Shown: positions 9,449-17,040 of the stretch, piece by piece
Position numbering within the stretch: the first letter of the stretch is position 1
Layout of the letters: each line of letters begins with the position of its first letter
Source: Lawsonibacter sp.
GTDB taxonomy: Bacteria; Bacillota; Clostridia; Oscillospirales; Oscillospiraceae
DNA: 56,394 nt
Reading direction: 5' to 3'
Assembly (NCBI GenBank): GCA_022796195.1
Contig: JAAWIE010000007.1
Coordinates: forward strand, 1-56,394
Position numbers and translations under genes: made by a program
The notes under the pieces: model-generated
What the model saw: the letters and a program-made list of their open reading frames with translations, nothing else
The model's database searches: none
What the model was told of the DNA's origin: nothing

Positions 9449-10588
9449 ATGAACCAAAAAGAGGTCAGTGAGCTTCGCCGCCGCTGGCGGCTGGAGAAAA
9501 ACGCAGTCAGCCGAATCTACGGCTGTTTTGTCAACGCAAACCGTGAGATTGTAACAGACCTGGACGAATCTCTGGGCCGCATGTCCCAGGAGGAGGCAGA
9601 GCAATATCTGAACTTTCTCAAAAAGGCGCTGTCTGGCACACCGGGCAAAAACCTAATCGATATCGTATTTTCTACCCAGCAGGTCATGGACAGCGACGAA
9701 CACCGTCTGCTCTCCGCGCTGCGCTCCAGTGAACTGAAGGACGGCCAGGTTCGGCAGGAGTTCTATCAGAAGGTGATTGAGGGCCTGGACATGGGAGACA
9801 GCAGTTATCTGCTTCTGCTCGCCTGCGACACTTATGATGTGCCAAAACAGCGGAAAGATGGGGCGGCCGACGACTCCAGCGAGGTGTTTACCTACTTTTT
9901 ATGCTGTGTCTGCCCGCTGAAGCTGGGCAAACCGGAACTAAACTACTACCCTGGAGACAACGAATTTCACTGCGCCGTCAGCCAGACCGTGTCTCCACCA
10001 GAACTGGGTTTTCTGTTCCCCGCATTTGATGACAGGCAGGCCAACATCTACAACGCTCTGTTCTACTCCCGCAAACCGGACGCTCTGCATCAGGAATTTA
10101 TTGACACCATCTTTCACACAGAGCCCCCCATGTCCGCAGCAGAACAGCGGGAAACCTTTCAAAGCGCACTGGCTGAGGCTCTGGAGGACGAATTTAATCT
10201 GGAGGTTGCCCAGACCGTCCACGAGCGTCTGGCCGACCAAATCGCCCAGCACAAAGAACGCAAAGACCCGGAACCCCTGGCTCTGACCGCGCGGGATGTC
10301 AGCACCATCCTCCAGGATTGCGGGGTTGCCCTGGAACGAGTGGAAAATTTTCAGAAAAAATGCGATGAGCAGTTCGGCGCAGGCGCGGCCCTGAGCCCAG
10401 CCAACCTTATCGACTCCGGCCGCTTTCAGGTCAAGACCTCCCAGGCCACCTTGTCCCTTCAGCCGGAGAACAGTTATCTGGTAGAAACCCGGATTATCAA
10501 CGGAAAAAAGTACATCCTGATCCCCGCCGAAGAGGATGTGGAGGTCAATGGTCTGGCCGTCCGTTTCCCTGCCGGCCAGGATACTTAA
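9449..10588 (+). CDS. DUF4317 family protein
   Basis: A 379-aa predicted cytoplasmic protein that resembles the DUF4317 family found in gut Clostridia; its function is unknown. It starts MNQKEVSELRRRW and has no membrane segment or recognisable catalytic motif. The C-terminal part from about residue 300 contains a helical region and a short beta-rich tail ending in FPAGQDT. ATG 9449 is chosen because AAAGAGGTGAGGT precedes it; the longer upstream open frame covers rsfS and intergenic DNA and is not credible as coding. The stop overlaps convergent trmB by four bases. The 180 bases before it contain only the rsfS terminator and presumably its promoter. Confidence 0.85.
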   Translation: MNQKEVSELRRRWRLEKNAVSRIYGCFVNANREIVTDLDESLGRMSQEEAEQYLNFLKKALSGTPGKNLIDIVFSTQQVMDSDEHRLLSALRSSELKDGQVRQEFYQKVIEGLDMGDSSYLLLLACDTYDVPKQRKDGAADDSSEVFTYFLCCVCPLKLGKPELNYYPGDNEFHCAVSQTVSPPELGFLFPAFDDRQANIYNALFYSRKPDALHQEFIDTIFHTEPPMSAAEQRETFQSALAEALEDEFNLEVAQTVHERLADQIAQHKERKDPEPLALTARDVSTILQDCGVALERVENFQKKCDEQFGAGAALSPANLIDSGRFQVKTSQATLSLQPENSYLVETRIINGKKYILIPAEEDVEVNGLAVRFPAGQDT

Positions 10589-11298
10589 CTATCTGCCTCC
10601 TCAGACCGCTCCGGTTGGCTGACAGGGCCGGCAATGGGCCGGAACTCCGGTTCTGGTTCCATGGCCCGCTTTGTGCCGACGCATCGGTTGATGGGCGTAC
10701 CCATCCGATGAAATTTTTCCTCGTAATCGGTCATGACGCCTTGGACGCCCGCCCCATGGAGGTCGCGGGTTACTTCGGACAGATCAAACCCCGCCTTGGG
10801 AAACTGAAATAACGACCACTCAAAAAGGTCGTGATTGTCGCTCTTGAAGTGGAGCTGCCCTCCCTCGCTCAGAATGCCCCGGTAGAGAACCAAAAATTGC
10901 TCGTGGGTCAGCCGCCGCCGGGCATGCTTCACCCCAGGCCAGGGATCACAGAAGTTGATGTAGAGCAGTTCCACTTCGTCGGGCGCAAAATAGTCCCGCA
11001 GCCGTGCGGCATCTCCGTCTATAAAAAAGATGTTGCGCAGGCCCTTGCTCTGGCATCGCTCCATAGCTACGATCATAGCATCTGCTACCCGCTCCAAGGC
11101 TATATACAGCACATCCGGATTCTGTTCCGCCGTCTCAGCGGAAAACCGTCCCTTGCCGCAGCCGATTTCCAGCCGCACCTCCTTGGCCTGGGGGTAGAGT
11201 GTCCGCCACTTTCCCCGCATCGCAGCCGGGTCCTGAATTAACAGCTCCGCACACCGCTCCATCCGAATTGCTAAATTGGGCTTTTTCCTCATTCGCAT
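10585..11298 (-). CDS. trmB: tRNA (guanine-N7-)-methyltransferase TrmB
   Basis: S-adenosylmethionine-dependent methyltransferase that forms m7G46 in tRNA. The 237-aa protein has the SAM-binding motif LEIGCGKGRFSAETA, then YIALERVADAMIVAMER, INFCDPWPGVKHARRRLTH (the family hallmark) and FKSDNHDLFEWSL. The ATG at 11298 has GGAGAGGTG upstream. It is convergent with DUF4317, overlapping by four bases, and has no operon partner on its strand. The 273 bases upstream to the tRNA are AT-rich and hold no other gene I can support. Confidence 0.95.
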   Translation of the reverse strand: MRMRKKPNLAIRMERCAELLIQDPAAMRGKWRTLYPQAKEVRLEIGCGKGRFSAETAEQNPDVLYIALERVADAMIVAMERCQSKGLRNIFFIDGDAARLRDYFAPDEVELLYINFCDPWPGVKHARRRLTHEQFLVLYRGILSEGGQLHFKSDNHDLFEWSLFQFPKAGFDLSEVTRDLHGAGVQGVMTDYEEKFHRMGTPINRCVGTKRAMEPEPEFRPIAGPVSQPERSEEADS

Positions 11299-11548
11299 AC
11301 TTGTGTCACCTCTCCATTTGATTCAAAAAATATCTTACCATATGTACCGGAACACTTGCAATCCTTTTTAAAATATATTATACTATCAGCAAGGCAGATG
11401 AACGGCGGTGGACTGGGCTTTGCTGTTTGCGGCAGTGTAAGAATACTTTTGAGACGGCTGTTAAAGTACAACTTGCTTTTCAAAAAATCGGTGTGAATTC
11501 AGTCCGAATGCCAGACAGAAAACACTTTTCTTTTTCCGCCATCTGTGC

Positions 11549-11554
11549 TATAAT
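11549..11554 (+). promoter_or_regulatory. -10 box of the tRNA-Pro promoter
   Basis: A perfect TATAAT lies 17 bases before the mature tRNA 5' end. The matching -35 region is T-rich but weak, so only the -10 is listed. Confidence 0.6.
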
Positions 11555-11571
11555 GCAAAAAGATGATATTT

Positions 11572-11647
11572 CCGGGTATAGCGGAGTTGGTACCGCGCCA
11601 CATTTGGGATGTGGAGATCGTGCGTTCGAGTCGCACTACTCGGACCA
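11572..11647 (+). tRNA. tRNA-Pro (anticodon TGG)
   Basis: A complete 76-nt cloverleaf can be drawn by eye: acceptor stem CCGGGTA with TACTCGG (one G-T pair), D stem GCGG/CCGC, anticodon stem CCACA/TGTGG with loop TTTGGGA and anticodon TGG, T stem GTGCG/CGCAC with loop TTCGAGT, discriminator A and encoded CCA. C at position 1 is usual for bacterial tRNA-Pro. It stands alone with its own -10 box and a terminator directly after CCA, so it is a single-gene transcription unit. Confidence 0.97.
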
Positions 11648-11690
11648 ACAAGACAATCTGCTTTGGTAGCACAAGGTAGATTGTTTTGTT
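11647..11690 (+). terminator. Terminator of tRNA-Pro
   Basis: A 13-bp inverted repeat, AACAAGACAATCT with AGATTGTTTTGTT (one G-T pair), begins at the CCA end and runs into a T-rich tail, TTCTCT. Its first base overlaps the last base of the tRNA. Confidence 0.75.
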
Positions 11691-11800
11691 TTCTCTATGT
11701 ATGGGCTTATTCCAGTACGAGGGAACCTTGCAAATGGGATGAACCCCAGACCGCCAATATTCTAAGCAAGAAACGTGGCTTTTCACCCTTTGACCGTCTA

Positions 11801-11830
11801 AACTCCCTCCACCATCAGGTGGAGGGAGTT
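11801..11830. terminator. Bidirectional-type hairpin downstream of hydA
   Basis: A perfect 13-bp inverted repeat (AACTCCCTCCACC and its complement) with an ATCA loop lies five bases beyond the hydA stop codon. It probably ends the hydCBA message on the minus strand; a T-rich stretch on the plus strand means it could also act in that direction. Confidence 0.7.
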
Positions 11831-11834
11831 TTCG

Positions 11835-13535
11835 TTATTCTTTCACATAGTTTACATGGAGCAGTTCATGGCGGTGTTCCTCGGAATAGTCCTTGAGGAA
11901 AGCCCCCACCACCGGATTGCGTTCCGCCCGCTTAAAGGGGGCGGAGCGGTCCAGGGTGTACAGACCCTCAGCCCGGTCCTCCTTATCCTGTTTCATGCCG
12001 TGGGGCTGGCCTGCGCCGCCTACACAGCCGCCCTGGCAGGTCATGACCTCCACCAAATCGAAGTAGGCGTTCCCCTCTTCAATCTCCTTGAGCAGCTTTT
12101 GGGCGTTGGCCAGACCGTGAACCACGGCCAGATGGACGTCCCGATCCCCGACCTTGATGACGGCAACCCGAATGGCGCGGTTGCCCCGGAGGGGGGAGAA
12201 TTTCAGCTCCCGCAGGACGTTTTTGGATTTATCGGGCAGGCAGAAGCGGACCACGGCCTCAGCCACGCCGCCGGTGGTACCATAGATAGTGCCTGCGCCG
12301 GAGCCCAGTCCAAAGGGCAAGTCAGGGGACTCAAACTCCAGCTTGGTCAGCTGGATCCCCGACTCCTGAATCATCTTGACAACTTCCTGCGTGGTCAGGA
12401 CCAGATCCACAGCGGGGGAGCCGTCGGGCTGGCGGAACTCCGGACGTGCAGCCTCCATCTTCTTGGCGGTACAGGGCATAATAGCAATGTGATAGGTAGC
12501 CCGGCCGTCCTCCTGGTCCTTTTTCTGATATTTGTCCTTCAAAATAGAAGCGAACATCTGCATGGGGGATTTGCAGGTAGAGATATGTTTTAAATATTTC
12601 GGGTTCTCGTTCTCCAGATACTTCACCCAGGCGGGACAGCAGGAGGTAAACATGGGGAAGGGCCCGCCCTTTTCCAGCCGCTGGAGGAACTCGGTGCCCT
12701 CCTCGATGGTGGTAAAGTCCGCGCCGAAGGTGGTGTCGTAGACCTCGTCCACTCCCATCAGCTTCAGGGCGGTGACCAGCTGGTCCAGGGCATTCTGTCC
12801 GGGGGCCAGTCCAAAAGCCTCGCCCACCGCCACCCGGACAGCGGGGGCAATCTGGACGATGACCCGCTTCTTCGGGTTGTGGATGGCCCGCCAGGCGTCA
12901 CCGATCTCGTTTTTCACCGTAATCGCGCCGGTGGGACAGACCGCGGAACACTGTCCGCAGCTGATGCAGCGGGTCTGGTCCAAATTTCGGTCAAAGGCCG
13001 GGGAAACCCGCATATTATAGCCCCGATGTGCAAAGTCGATGATGTGCATTCCAATATTTTCGCTGCACACCCGGACACAGTCGCCGCAGAGGATACATTT
13101 GCTGGGATCCCGGATGATGGCGGGGCTGGACAAATCCAGTTCTTTTTCTTCCCGGCTGTCCCCAAAACGGACCCGGTGGATGCCGAATTGGACAGCCAGC
13201 GCCTGTAGATGACATGCGCCGCTCTTCTCGCAGGTGGTGCAGCTGCAATTGTGAGAGGCCAGCATCAATTCCAGAATCATCCGCCGGTGCTTCAGCAGGC
13301 GGGCGGTGTTGGTGCGGATGCTCAGGCCGTCCCGGGGCTGCATGGAACAGGAGGTCTCAATTTTCCCCCGCTCGTCCTCCACCACACACATCCGGCAGGC
13401 GCCGTAGACCGACAGGTCGGAGTAGTAGCAGAAGGTGGGCATCTCGATGCCGGCCTTCCGAATCACGGACAGGACATTGGGTTCCCCGTCGAAGGGCACC
13501 CGCTGGCCGTCGATGTACATAATTCCCTTTGCCAT
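11835..13535 (-). CDS. hydA: [FeFe]-hydrogenase catalytic subunit HydA of a bifurcating HydABC complex
   Basis: Catalytic subunit that interconverts H2 with protons, coupled to NAD and ferredoxin in trimeric HydABC enzymes. The 566-aa protein has an N-terminal [2Fe-2S] domain, a His-Cys3 cluster (HNCSCTTCEKSGAC), two [4Fe-4S] motifs (CILCGDCVRVC and CISCGQCSAVCP) and the H-cluster motifs FTSCCPAWVKY, MPCTAKKME and EVMTCQGGCVGGAGQP. The third motif departs from the usual ACPGGC..GGGQP. MAKGIMYIDGQ at 13535 is taken as the start because GGAGGAGTGAG precedes it; the longer upstream frame overlaps hydB. It lies five bases after the hydB stop, so translation is coupled. Confidence 0.94.
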   Translation of the reverse strand: MAKGIMYIDGQRVPFDGEPNVLSVIRKAGIEMPTFCYYSDLSVYGACRMCVVEDERGKIETSCSMQPRDGLSIRTNTARLLKHRRMILELMLASHNCSCTTCEKSGACHLQALAVQFGIHRVRFGDSREEKELDLSSPAIIRDPSKCILCGDCVRVCSENIGMHIIDFAHRGYNMRVSPAFDRNLDQTRCISCGQCSAVCPTGAITVKNEIGDAWRAIHNPKKRVIVQIAPAVRVAVGEAFGLAPGQNALDQLVTALKLMGVDEVYDTTFGADFTTIEEGTEFLQRLEKGGPFPMFTSCCPAWVKYLENENPKYLKHISTCKSPMQMFASILKDKYQKKDQEDGRATYHIAIMPCTAKKMEAARPEFRQPDGSPAVDLVLTTQEVVKMIQESGIQLTKLEFESPDLPFGLGSGAGTIYGTTGGVAEAVVRFCLPDKSKNVLRELKFSPLRGNRAIRVAVIKVGDRDVHLAVVHGLANAQKLLKEIEEGNAYFDLVEVMTCQGGCVGGAGQPHGMKQDKEDRAEGLYTLDRSAPFKRAERNPVVGAFLKDYSEEHRHELLHVNYVKE

Positions 13536-13540
13536 ACCGC

Positions 13541-15439
13541 TCACTCCTCCCGAATGGCGCCAAAGGGACAGCAGCCCCAGCACGCGCCGCATTTGATACA
13601 CTTTTCCGTGTCGATGACATGGGGCATCCGGATCTGTCCGGAGATGGCCTCCATGGGGCATTGTTTCATGCACTTGCCGCAGCCCTTACACAGCACCGGG
13701 TCAATTTGCAGCACCTTTTTGCGCCCGTTGCAGTGAGGACAGTGTTTGTCCACCACGTGGGCCAGGTACTCGTCCCGGAAGTATTTCAGGGTGCTCTGCA
13801 CCGGTTTGCAGGCGCTCTGGCCCAGTCCGCACAGGGCAGTTTCGCTAATGGTGGCAGACAGTTCTTCCAGCAGGTCCAAATCCTCCAGCGAGCCCTCGTT
13901 GTTGACGATGCGGGTGAGAATTTCCAGCATCCGGCGGGTACCCTCCCGGCAGGGAACGCACTTGCCGCAGGACTCGTTCTGGGTAAAGTTCATGAAGAAC
14001 CGGGCGACCTCCACCATACAGGTGTCCTCATCCATGACCACCAGCCCGCCGGAACCGATCATGGCGCCCAGCTTTTTCAGGGAGTCGAAGTCCAAGGGCA
14101 TGTCCAGGTGCTCTTCGGTGAGACAGCCGCCGGAGGGCCCGCCAATCTGAACGGCCTTGAACTTTTTGCCGTCCTTGATGCCGCCGCCGATGTCGAAGAT
14201 AATTTCCCGCAGGGTGGTGCCCATGGGCACTTCAATGAGGCCGGTGTTAACCACGTTGCCGGTGAGGGCGAAAGCCTTGGTTCCTGGAGAGTTCTTTGTA
14301 CCGATGGACTTGAACCAGACCGCCCCTTTCCGGATAATCAGGGGGACGGCGGAGAAGGTCTCCACATTGTTCAGCACAGTTGGCTGAGCCCACAGGCCGT
14401 GTTCCACCGTGCGGGGCGGTTTCACCCGGGGCATACCCCGGTTGCCCTCGATGGAGGCGGTCAGGGCGGAACCTTCGCCGCAGACGAACGCGCCCGCGCC
14501 CCGGTTGACGTGGAGATGGAACGAGAAATCGCTACCCAGAATGTGATCCCCCAGAAGACTCATTTCTCTGGCTTTGGCAATGGCAGTTTTCAGCCGGGAC
14601 ACGGCAAGGGGATACTCGGCGCGGACGTAGATGTAACCCTCGTCGCTGCCTGCCGCCAGCGCAGCAATGAGCATCCCCTCAATGATGGAGTGGGGGTTGC
14701 CCTCCATGATGGAGCGGTCCATAAACGCGCCGGGGTCGCCCTCGTCGCCGTTGCAGACCACATATTTTTTGCCTTTGGGCTGTTTGCGCACACTGTCCCA
14801 CTTGCGTCCGGCGGGAAACCCGCCGCCGCCCCGGCCCCTCAGGCCGGAGTCCAGGATTTCTTTACAGATGGCCTCATCGGTCCATTCAAACAGAGCCTGT
14901 TCAAAGGCCAGGTAGCCGTCCTTGGCCAGATACTCGTCGATGTCCTCGGCGTCCGTGGTGCCGCAGTTCTCCAGCACAACCCGGTGCTGGCGGTGGTAGA
15001 AGGGGATGTCGCTGTGTTTGGGGTATTTTACGCCCTCCAGTTCATAGAGCAGCCGTTCCACAACCTCGCCCTTCAAAATGGTTTTTTCGATAATTTCGTC
15101 ACAGTCCTCCAACTGGACGTGGATATACAAAATACCTTCCGGCTCAATCTGAACCAGCGGGCCCATTTCGCAGAAGCCGTGGCAGCCGCTTTTTTTCAGA
15201 TAGACGCCGTCCCCCTTGGGCCGGGCTGAGGACTCGGTTTCGTTTTCCTGGGTAAGCCCGACATAGACATCCAGTCCCCGGCGGGCACACTCCTCTTTCA
15301 GGTAGTCGTAAAGCTTCAGAGAGCCGCCGGCGATGCAGCCGGTTCCGGCGCAGAGCAGCACCTGTCTTTTCTGGTAGGACAGAGCCCGTTTGGCCTTGAG
15401 GCGGCGGACCTCCAGCTGTTCACGGTTCATTTCAGACAT
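13541..15439 (-). CDS. hydB: HydB: NuoF-like FMN/NADH subunit of bifurcating hydrogenase
   Basis: Subunit that binds NADH and FMN and is the proposed site of electron bifurcation in HydABC. The 632-aa protein begins with a thioredoxin-like [2Fe-2S] region (CAGTGCIAGG with CHGFC). It continues with the NuoF core: FMN motif GLRGRGGGGFPAGRKW and nucleotide motif NRGAGAFVCGEGSAL. Next is the N3-type [4Fe-4S] motif ESCGKCVPCREGT, then a C-terminal extension with CPHC, CKGCGKCMKQCP and CIKCGACWGCCP for further Fe-S clusters. That extension separates HydB from plain NuoF. It overlaps hydC by eight bases and lies five bases before hydA. Confidence 0.94.
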   Translation of the reverse strand: MSEMNREQLEVRRLKAKRALSYQKRQVLLCAGTGCIAGGSLKLYDYLKEECARRGLDVYVGLTQENETESSARPKGDGVYLKKSGCHGFCEMGPLVQIEPEGILYIHVQLEDCDEIIEKTILKGEVVERLLYELEGVKYPKHSDIPFYHRQHRVVLENCGTTDAEDIDEYLAKDGYLAFEQALFEWTDEAICKEILDSGLRGRGGGGFPAGRKWDSVRKQPKGKKYVVCNGDEGDPGAFMDRSIMEGNPHSIIEGMLIAALAAGSDEGYIYVRAEYPLAVSRLKTAIAKAREMSLLGDHILGSDFSFHLHVNRGAGAFVCGEGSALTASIEGNRGMPRVKPPRTVEHGLWAQPTVLNNVETFSAVPLIIRKGAVWFKSIGTKNSPGTKAFALTGNVVNTGLIEVPMGTTLREIIFDIGGGIKDGKKFKAVQIGGPSGGCLTEEHLDMPLDFDSLKKLGAMIGSGGLVVMDEDTCMVEVARFFMNFTQNESCGKCVPCREGTRRMLEILTRIVNNEGSLEDLDLLEELSATISETALCGLGQSACKPVQSTLKYFRDEYLAHVVDKHCPHCNGRKKVLQIDPVLCKGCGKCMKQCPMEAISGQIRMPHVIDTEKCIKCGACWGCCPFGAIREE

Positions 15440-15920
15440 TGGCGGCGTCCTCCTTTCTCAGGCTCTCCAACAGGTCGATGGCCAGTTCCGGAGTCATTTT
15501 GGAATGAACCTGGTCGTTGACTGTAACCACTGGAGCCAGACCGCAGGCGCCCAGGCAGGCCACCGTCTCCAAGGTAAACAGGCCGTCAGAAGAGGTCTTC
15601 TGTTTCCCCTCCAGCTCCAGATACTCTTTGATGGCGTTGAAGATGGGCTGAGATTTACGCACATGGCAGGCAGTGCCATCGCACACCTTGATGATGTACT
15701 TGCCCTTGGCCTCCAGGGAAAAGTTCTCGTAGAAGGTGGCCACGCTGTACACCTTTGCCACCCCGACATCCAGCTTCTGGGCAATTCGCTCCAACACCGC
15801 CGGGCTGAGGTACTTATACTCCGCCTGAATGTCCTGCATAATGGCGATAAGGTGGTGGAGCTGACTGCCGTAGCCGTCGATAATCTCGTCCACCCGTTCC
15901 ATGGAATTTCCATTGGACAT
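15432..15920 (-). CDS. hydC: HydC: NuoE-like [2Fe-2S] subunit of bifurcating hydrogenase
   Basis: A 162-aa thioredoxin-fold ferredoxin homologous to NuoE, the electron-transfer subunit of the HydABC complex. A helical N-terminal part contains LSPAVLERIAQKL and KVYSVATFYENF. The four cluster-binding cysteines are in CDGTACHV and CLGACGL. The ATG at 15920 follows a GAGAGGAGAAAAC ribosome-binding site. It is the first gene of hydCBA, directly downstream of a strong promoter, and overlaps hydB by eight bases. Confidence 0.94.
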   Translation of the reverse strand: MSNGNSMERVDEIIDGYGSQLHHLIAIMQDIQAEYKYLSPAVLERIAQKLDVGVAKVYSVATFYENFSLEAKGKYIIKVCDGTACHVRKSQPIFNAIKEYLELEGKQKTSSDGLFTLETVACLGACGLAPVVTVNDQVHSKMTPELAIDLLESLRKEDAANV

Positions 15921-15952
15921 GGCTGTTTTCTCCTCTCTCTTTTGTCGCTTTT

Positions 15953-16003
15953 GGACAAAATTTTGTTCTATGAGATTCTAACACAGCCGCAGGCTTTTTA
16001 CAA
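15953..16003 (-). promoter_or_regulatory. hydCBA promoter with palindromic operator at the start site
   Basis: On the minus strand TTGTAA (15998-16003) and TAGAAT (15975-15980) are separated by 17 bases, a good sigma-A promoter. The predicted start is close to 15968. The near-palindrome GGACAAAATTTTGTTC occupies 15953-15968, exactly at that start. A second inverted repeat (TTTTGTC and GACAAAA, seven bases apart) extends it to 15940. The arrangement fits a repressor operator. Clostridial Rex sites use TTGTTAA half-sites, so Rex is possible but not shown. Confidence 0.65.
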
Positions 16004-16039
16004 GGAGAATTTGCAGGAAATATTTCATCGTTCGACAAA

Positions 16040-16069
16040 GAGGCGGTACGGGGCAAACCGTACCGCCTC
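16040..16069 (-). terminator. Terminator after the 16075-16587 gene
   Basis: A perfect 12-bp inverted repeat (GAGGCGGTACGG and its complement) with a six-base loop lies just past the stop codon of the minus-strand gene and before the hydCBA promoter. On the minus strand it is followed by TTTGTCG. Confidence 0.75.
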
Positions 16070-16074
16070 TGGGG

Positions 16075-16587
16075 TCACCGCTTCACTTTTCTCGGGCTAG
16101 GCCAGGCATCCGGCCCGTCCGTCTTTGCCACTTCTTTAAAATCTTCTGTCTCCCGGGCAAAGTCATACATAGCCTGTGCAATGGCATACATCTGCGGATA
16201 ATACACCGCACAGCCTGATTTGGATTCCGTCCGCTCAAAGGCGTAGCTCCAATCGGTTCCCGCCATCTTCCGCGCGTGGAGATAGCGGGCCACCGACGCA
16301 GAAAAACAATCGGTTCCCGCTTTTTTCTCCGCCCGTCCCGCATACTCAATGTAGGACAGCAGGGCGTATTCCGCCTTGGACAGACATTCGTTCAGCCGTC
16401 CCGCCAGATAGAAAACAATTTCCTCGCCCACATAGCTGAGCATTCCATCCGCCCGGAGGTACAGCCGGGTAAATTCCGCCCCATGGCGCTGGGCAAATTC
16501 CGCAGGATCAAAGTTTAACGCCCGGTAGACCTCCAGCGTCAGTTCTGCACTCAGCCTGGTTTCCCGGGTGTCTCTTTCCTCCGGCAT
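16075..16587 (-). CDS. Hypothetical protein
   Basis: A 170-aa protein that I do not recognise. It begins MPEERDTRETRLSAEL and is predicted soluble and mostly helical. It contains YRALNFDPAEF, FYLAGRLNECLSKAEY and a Tyr-rich segment AVYYPQMYAIAQAMYD, and it ends in a basic tail. ATG 16587 is chosen over an upstream TTG because AAGGAG lies eight bases before it. It has its own promoter and terminator, so it is monocistronic and not part of the hydrogenase operon. Confidence 0.75.
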   Translation of the reverse strand: MPEERDTRETRLSAELTLEVYRALNFDPAEFAQRHGAEFTRLYLRADGMLSYVGEEIVFYLAGRLNECLSKAEYALLSYIEYAGRAEKKAGTDCFSASVARYLHARKMAGTDWSYAFERTESKSGCAVYYPQMYAIAQAMYDFARETEDFKEVAKTDGPDAWPSPRKVKR

Positions 16588-16625
16588 ACACTCATCTCCT
16601 TGCAAAATTCAACAGATTCCCTTCT

Positions 16626-16654
16626 ATCATAACACAGCGGGAAGCAGTCTGCAA
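16626..16654 (-). promoter_or_regulatory. Promoter of the 16075-16587 gene
   Basis: On the minus strand TTGCAG (16649-16654) and TATGAT (16626-16631) are 17 bases apart, about 40 bases before the start codon. Confidence 0.6.
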
Positions 16655-16683
16655 GGTGTGTCTGCCTATTCCGCAGAAAATTG

Positions 16684-16921
16684 AGGAACCCCGCCCCCAA
16701 TGGGGCGGGGCCCTTACAGAAGAAAAATGGACAGATTCAAGAACCGCGAAGCGGTAACGATAGGCAGATGTGAAAACCCGGCAAAAATAAGCAGCAATCA
16801 GTGGAAGGAACGACCACATTGCCGTTTATTTTTGCCGGGTTTTAGTCACGGTAATGAATGCGATTACACCGCATCAAGTGATTGATAGGTAAAAGTCCAT
16901 TTTCCAGGTGTCTGTACACCT
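16684..16921 (-). ncRNA. Probable structured small RNA, 6S-like architecture
   Basis: No protein-coding frame with a ribosome-binding site fits this interval, but it has an RNA-gene layout on the minus strand. It starts at a strong promoter with a 5' hairpin (AGGTGT/ACACCT). A long-range closing stem follows (16895-16905 with 16722-16732), then a large internal loop with a small hairpin on each side (16858-16874 and 16743-16755). The terminal hairpin is an 18-bp perfect stem (16773-16790 with 16826-16843). A GC-rich terminator-like hairpin (16689-16710) ends it. Length about 240 nt, an open central loop and a long terminal arm resemble 6S RNA. The family assignment is inference; conserved 6S bases were not verified. 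Confidence 0.45.
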
Positions 16922-16927
16922 ATTTAT

Positions 16928-16956
16928 AATATACAGAGACCCTGGGGATTTGTCAA
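16928..16956 (-). promoter_or_regulatory. Promoter of the candidate structured RNA
   Basis: On the minus strand TTGACA (16951-16956) and TATATT (16928-16933) are 17 bases apart. The predicted start near 16921 is just before the first hairpin of the RNA. No start codon with a ribosome-binding site follows. Confidence 0.65.
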
Positions 16957-17040
16957 GGGAAAAGTGTAAATTTCGCGCTTTTTGTGCAAGATTGCCAGTT
17001 TCTCGACACAACTCTACCGTGCAGCAACGCCGGCTTTCGC

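Noticed and set aside
13529-15229. Long open frame on the plus strand opposite hydB (566 codons)
   Set aside because: It is the antisense of a well-conserved gene in GC-rich DNA; its product is low-complexity with no family motifs.
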